From an uncultured Armatimonadota bacterium (GTDB lineage: Bacteria; Armatimonadota; Fimbriimonadia; Fimbriimonadales; Fimbriimonadaceae), in the NCBI GenBank assembly GCA_903904815.1, contig CAIVDU010000094.1:1-44057 (forward strand): 44,057 nucleotides of DNA, written 5' to 3'. Under the pieces are notes generated by a model, which searched no databases, was not told where the DNA came from, and saw only the letters and a program-made list of their open reading frames with translations. The translations under genes and the position numbers were made by a program. How positions within the stretch are numbered: the stretch's first letter is position 1; every line of letters begins with the position of its first letter. Shown here piece by piece: positions 40,631-44,057 of the stretch.

Positions 40631-41902
40631 CTATTCAGGACGAACAGGAATCGGAGGAGCCTTCCGGACCGTTCGCGCCCCGGCCGTTCTCAATACATCC
40701 GAGATCGCTTGAAGGTAGGAGTGGTCCTGCAGACTCAGCATTCTCGGATCAGCGACGATGGCCCTCAACTGTTCCCTGGACAGGCCCCTTCTCCGAGTCG
40801 GACTTGGAGCAGTTGTTCCCGCAGGGGCTGGGCCAAGCATCATGGGTGCGAACGCCTTATCGAGCGCCCATCTCATGGTGTACACCCATTTCGGCTGGGT
40901 TTGATAAACCGAAACCCCGGGAAGATCGGTCGTCTCCGCGATGGCCATCACCTTTCCGCCGCTCAGCGCATTCATGTCGTCGTAAAACGACTGCTGGAAA
41001 GCGCCGTAGCAATCGAGTCCCAGCACGTCCACAAACTCCAGGCCCGGAAAGTAGTCGACGAATTGCCGGTCTGGACGAGACGGCTGGTCACAGTTCCACA
41101 CCCAAAGCAGGTTGTTTAGGTGATGGAAATTGACCATCCGCTCGTACATCAATCGGTAAAGCTGCTTCGTGCCGTGAGTCGCATCTCCCCGGTGTCCGTT
41201 CCACCAGAACCAATCTCCGTTGATCTCATGAAATGGTCGCCACAAAACAGGAACGTGAGCATCCTTTAACTCCTTCAAATACTCTGCGATGCCGTCCACT
41301 TGGGCCAACCAGTGTTTCTGGATCGCCGTCCCCGGGGTGAGAAGCTCGTCAAATTGTTGGTCCGTGATGTGGCTTTGAATCTGGCCACGGAAAGTGACCG
41401 GTTCATCCATCGTCGGCGGAACTTCGTGCCAGCACAACGCGATCACATGACCGGCGTGAAACTGCCGGATCAGTTCTTGAACCATCTCGTGCCGAGCATA
41501 GGCCGAGTCTTTGTCGCCCCTGGCCGAAAAGCCGATGTCGGTGCCGTACAGGGCTGGAGTCTTCCCCGTGTAGATCGACAACAAGTTGGTGCAAAACTGC
41601 TGCTCGTCGGCGAAGTTATGCTGCCCCGTTAACGTGCTTTTGCCCGACAACCGATAGAGCATTTTGAGCAATGCGCGTGCCTCCGGTGTGGCGTTCGGGT
41701 TCACCGGCGGCTGCTCGACGATCCAATTTGCCGGTTGCAAGGGTGGCTTCGGAAGATAAGGAATCTCGGGATGCGGTTCTGTCCACGCTTGTCGGATCGC
41801 CGGTGTTCCGGTTTGGAAAGCCGAATGCACGCCATCACGAGCTTCGATGGAAGTGAAGGAGAACGAGGCGGACAAGAGAATGAAAAGAGTCGAGAGTCTC
41901 AA
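40631..41902 (-). CDS. GH26 beta-mannanase-like glycoside hydrolase
   Basis: The 423-residue exported enzyme has a signal peptide (MRLSTLFILLSASFSFTSIEA). The GH26 TIM barrel spans about residues 75-365, with TGQHNFADEQQF near its start. The acid/base Glu lies in WRPFHEINGDWFWW (about residue 226) and the nucleophile Glu in AIAETTDLPG (about 323). GH26 enzymes cut beta-1,4-mannan and related polymers. The start codon is TTG at 41902 with AAAGGAG 5 bp upstream and TACAAT further up. It is a single gene, divergent from a FlxA-like gene. Confidence 0.9.
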   Translation of the reverse strand: MRLSTLFILLSASFSFTSIEARDGVHSAFQTGTPAIRQAWTEPHPEIPYLPKPPLQPANWIVEQPPVNPNATPEARALLKMLYRLSGKSTLTGQHNFADEQQFCTNLLSIYTGKTPALYGTDIGFSARGDKDSAYARHEMVQELIRQFHAGHVIALCWHEVPPTMDEPVTFRGQIQSHITDQQFDELLTPGTAIQKHWLAQVDGIAEYLKELKDAHVPVLWRPFHEINGDWFWWNGHRGDATHGTKQLYRLMYERMVNFHHLNNLLWVWNCDQPSRPDRQFVDYFPGLEFVDVLGLDCYGAFQQSFYDDMNALSGGKVMAIAETTDLPGVSVYQTQPKWVYTMRWALDKAFAPMMLGPAPAGTTAPSPTRRRGLSREQLRAIVADPRMLSLQDHSYLQAISDVLRTAGARTVRKAPPIPVRPE

Positions 41903-41907
41903 GGTAG

Positions 41908-41928
41908 CTCCTTTGCTGGCCCATTGTA
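41908..41928 (-). promoter_or_regulatory. -10 box and ribosome binding site of the GH26 gene
   Basis: On the minus strand TACAAT (41928-41923) is followed by AAAGGAG (41914-41908), then 5 nt and the TTG start. The strong ribosome binding site supports a TTG start here. No convincing -35 was found. Confidence 0.5.
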
Positions 41929-42062
41929 CGCCATCTCTAACGCCAAGTCAGCAACCCGTGTACCGATGCTTGCATCCACCAAGAAACCAAGATTTTCCGT
42001 TCCCAAAAAAACATTTGAATTTCCTGGAACCCTGGAACGCAATCGCGCATTACGAACACAGG

Positions 42063-42389
42063 ATGGGTAGCGTTCAATCGGTTAGCGGATCTTCGTCGGT
42101 CACGAGTTCGGACTCTTCGTCGGTCCAGACCGACTTTCAGGTCAAACAACTCGAAAGTCAAATCCAAGACTGGAGCACCTGCGCGACCACCCCGCCCGAG
42201 ACCAAAAGGGCGATCGTATCTCGACTGCAACTTCAACTGGACACCCTCAAAAAGGGGATCGAGCGTCAGGAAGCCGTCAAGCGAGCCAACCAGGACTCCG
42301 CCGCGAGCGGAAGCAACCTAGCGGTTGACACCAAGCCTGCTGTCGCAGCCCGCTACGTGCCTCCGTTCAAAGTCGACACCTATGCCTAG
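42063..42389 (+). CDS. FlxA-like small protein
   Basis: From ATG 42063 the 108-residue protein has a Ser-rich N-terminus (SVSGSSSVTSSDSSS), a helical segment QVKQLESQIQDW, and a second helix SRLQLQLDTLKKGIERQE, the layout of FlxA-like proteins. No signal peptide. The first 72 codons of the longer frame from 41847 overlap the GH26 gene and are low-quality sequence, so that start is rejected. Confidence 0.5.
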   Translation: MGSVQSVSGSSSVTSSDSSSVQTDFQVKQLESQIQDWSTCATTPPETKRAIVSRLQLQLDTLKKGIERQEAVKRANQDSAASGSNLAVDTKPAVAARYVPPFKVDTYA

Positions 42390-42541
42390 GTGAAGTCTCC
42401 TGCGAACTCTTGCCCCATCGCAACGTGGAACTCATCAGCCACAATCTACAGGAATCGATCCGGGGTGGCCGCGAGTCGATGAGTTAGCCAACCCGTTAGC
42501 GTCGACACGGCGAAAAGTGGCTGCACGTCTACTCGAACCAA

Positions 42542-43348
42542 TCACTCCGAGCCGTCGTTCCACCAAGTGATGCCCATCTGGCGTTCCACCGCTCTGAATC
42601 CTACGCTCTCATAGATGCCCGTGGCGTGGTAGTGCGCGTCGGCCACGATCACGAGTTTCTCGGCTCCCATCCTCTGGAATGCATATTCCGAACATTGGTG
42701 AACTAACGCGCCGCAGATCCCCCGTCGACGAAAGTCGGGATGCGTCCCAACTTGCTGAAACCGCCCGATGCCGTCAGAAACGAACAAACCGAGATCTGCG
42801 GCAAGACGTCCGCCGAGGAATCCGCCAAACCAACACCCGAGGCCCGCATCCGACATCGCTCGATAGCGCGCCAATTGTCGCGCAGAATAGGAACGATATG
42901 AGGCTTCGGAATGGATTTCGTCTCGACAGGAAACGTGGTTTTCCAAGACCGCGTCCCACTCCCAGTCCTCGGTCAAGGGCCGGATCTGCACGTCCTCGTT
43001 GTACTTCTCTGGTCGAGACACCGTCTTCGTCGCCAAGACGATCGAATCCTCTAAATTGAAGCCCGCATTGAAGAATGCGACTAACTCGCCAACTTCGCCT
43101 TTCATGCCATCCCACCCAAAGGCTTGGTGCTTGACTTGGGGAGGCGAACCGATCTCATCGACAAAAAGCGTCCTCCATCTCTCGAAGTCGCTCTCGGTCG
43201 GTGGATGAGCAAACAGCAGGAAATTCCCCCAATAGTAGGTGGGATTGGACGGCGTACGCACGACCATGTAGTCGCCGCGGTCGGTGACTTCTGCGTCGAA
43301 GCGTGGGAAGAACAGATCGGTCTGGTAACCGAGCGAGCGAATGGTCAT
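42542..43348 (-). CDS. GNAT-family N-acetyltransferase
   Basis: With the start at 43348 (MTIRSLGYQTDLFFP) the 268-residue protein has an N-terminal part with NPTYYWGNFLLF and a C-terminal GNAT domain. The acetyl-CoA binding segment is HPDFRRRGICGALVH (about residue 205) and the last helix/strand is GIYESVGFRAVERQMG. The acceptor substrate is unknown. The longer frame from 43600 runs through the terminator and the YceI gene and is rejected. It follows the YceI gene on the same strand but is separated by a terminator. Confidence 0.85.
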   Translation of the reverse strand: MTIRSLGYQTDLFFPRFDAEVTDRGDYMVVRTPSNPTYYWGNFLLFAHPPTESDFERWRTLFVDEIGSPPQVKHQAFGWDGMKGEVGELVAFFNAGFNLEDSIVLATKTVSRPEKYNEDVQIRPLTEDWEWDAVLENHVSCRDEIHSEASYRSYSARQLARYRAMSDAGLGCWFGGFLGGRLAADLGLFVSDGIGRFQQVGTHPDFRRRGICGALVHQCSEYAFQRMGAEKLVIVADAHYHATGIYESVGFRAVERQMGITWWNDGSE

Positions 43349-43416
43349 CGTTGGCCCGGCGGCACTGCCCCCGGCTCCCTCTAGATCCAGTTTGGCACAC
43401 CTACCCCCCAAAGATA

Positions 43417-43452
43417 AAAAGACGGAGCCAGCGCGAACTGGCTCCGTCTTTT
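43417..43452 (-). terminator. Intrinsic terminator after yceI-like gene
   Basis: A perfect 15-bp stem, AAAAGACGGAGCCAG (43417-43431) and CTGGCTCCGTCTTTT (43438-43452), surrounds a 6-nt loop. On the minus strand it ends in a U-run (TTTTTA). It is 11 bp past the YceI stop and isolates the GNAT gene. Confidence 0.9.
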
Positions 43453-43463
43453 CTAAAGGATTC

Positions 43464-43997
43464 TCAGAGAGGGCGATCGAACTCGATGTCGAGATCGATG
43501 TGCACGTCCTTCCCAATCGCAAGTCCGCCCGCTTCAAGCACCTGGTTGTAAGTGAGCCCGAAGTCCTCACGAGCAATCTTGCCCGAAAGGCTCGCTCCAA
43601 CCTTGTACGTGTTAAATGGGCTCTTGACCTCTTCCGAAACCTCGGCGTCGAAGGTCACTTCCTTCGTCACTCCGTGGAGGGTGAGGTCGCCGGTAACTTT
43701 AAATTCGCCGTCTTCGACCTTGGTCACCGATTTGGACTTGAAAGTAAACGTCGGATAGGTTGCGACATCGAAAAAGTCTGGGCTCTTAAGGTGACCGTCT
43801 CGGTCAGCGACGCCGGTGTTGACTGTCGATACGTCGATGGACGCTTCGACCACCGTTGCCTCAGGGTTTGCCGGGTCATATGACACGGTGCCGCTCACGC
43901 CAGAGAACGTGCCGTGAACTCTCGAGATTCCAAAGTGACGTACCCAGAACTTGACGTTGGAGTGGGCCGCGTCGATCGTGTAGTTATTTGCGCTCAT
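43464..43997 (-). CDS. yceI: YceI-family lipid-binding protein
   Basis: The 177-residue protein shows the YceI beta-barrel: SANNYTIDAAHSNVKFWVRH at the start, DVSTVNTGVADRDGHLKSPD, TFTFKSKSV and the end strand GKDVHIDLDIEF. YceI proteins form a lipocalin-like barrel that binds polyisoprenoid or similar lipids. No signal peptide is present, so it is a cytoplasmic version. The start at 43997 is preceded by AGAGGA, and upstream lies an 18-bp palindromic operator over the transcription start. An intrinsic terminator follows. Confidence 0.92.
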   Translation of the reverse strand: MSANNYTIDAAHSNVKFWVRHFGISRVHGTFSGVSGTVSYDPANPEATVVEASIDVSTVNTGVADRDGHLKSPDFFDVATYPTFTFKSKSVTKVEDGEFKVTGDLTLHGVTKEVTFDAEVSEEVKSPFNTYKVGASLSGKIAREDFGLTYNQVLEAGGLAIGKDVHIDLDIEFDRPL

Positions 43998-44021
43998 GTG
44001 ATGAATCTTCCTCTTTAAAAG

Positions 44022-44055
44022 TAGTTCCAGTCGGAACTATCTCTACGTGATTATA
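44022..44055 (-). promoter_or_regulatory. Promoter and 18-bp palindromic operator of yceI
   Basis: The palindrome TAGTTCC-AGTC-GGAACTA (44022-44039) lies just downstream of a minus-strand -10 box TATAAT (44055-44050). A dimeric repressor bound here would block transcription. The shape (7-bp arms, 4-bp spacer) fits MarR/HxlR or TetR-type regulators. The window ends before a -35 can be read. Confidence 0.7.
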
Positions 44056-44057
44056 GG

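Noticed and set aside
43349-43600. 84-residue extension of the GNAT protein
   Set aside because: It crosses a strong terminator and the end of the YceI gene in another frame.
1-44057. CRISPR array, tRNA, rRNA or riboswitch
   Set aside because: Reading through the window I found no regular spaced repeats of CRISPR type, and no tRNA, rRNA or riboswitch signature I could support by eye. The only tandem array is the IS21-type repeat at 44-135.

Overview
The window most resembles a chromosome segment of an Armatimonadota bacterium (Fimbriimonas-like). This placement is an inference. It rests on three short secreted proteins with PEP-CTERM-type tails followed by Arg-rich ends, a planctomycete-type cytochrome/DUF1501 gene pair, a SARP-type regulator and a GH26 mannanase. 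Planctomycetota or Verrucomicrobiota are less likely alternatives. I see no tRNA, rRNA or CRISPR array.

Bases 1-139 look like the right end of an IS21-family element whose body lies outside the window: four tandem 23-bp units. Next to it is a defence-type island of about 18 kb (359-18641). Its left arm, on the minus strand, is a SNF2-type ATPase with a degenerate motif II, translationally coupled to an unrecognised 189-residue protein. Divergent from it is a plus-strand module: a PLD-nuclease/helicase fusion, overlapped by a large Eco57I-type adenine methyltransferase fused to an AlbA_2 domain, then a DUF3800 protein.

The right arm (10982-18641) is the most unusual part. Five consecutive plus-strand genes encode a GmrSD-like DUF262/DUF1524 protein, a sigma-70 factor with a novel N-terminal domain, an Mrr_N-like winged-helix protein, a compact Z1-domain ATPase and a coiled-coil protein. 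A sigma factor inside a restriction-like cassette, together with a Z1 ATPase that lacks its usual partners, makes this the best candidate for an undescribed system.

From 18761 the content is accessory and exported. There is a DUF1549/DUF1553 cytochrome with a DUF1501 partner, a HigBA-like toxin-antitoxin pair, and a fatty acid hydroxylase. A PEP-CTERM cluster surrounds a SARP/NB-ARC/TPR regulator; each upstream region of the PEP-CTERM genes carries direct repeats of TTGTAACGG, which suggests a local regulon. A tyrosine phosphatase and an amidohydrolase follow, flanked by two decayed, homologous fragments of a GH43 C-terminal domain.

The last third holds a PAS-GGDEF diguanylate cyclase, a UPF0158 protein, a VIT-like exported protein without a visible VWA domain, and a methyltransferase with a signal peptide. 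It ends with a Thr/Pro-rich lipoprotein, a small membrane protein, the GH26 mannanase, a FlxA-like protein, a GNAT acetyltransferase and a YceI protein behind a clear palindromic operator. Several genes (2673, 2906, 18761) have a -10 box only 5-7 nt before the start codon, which suggests leaderless transcription.
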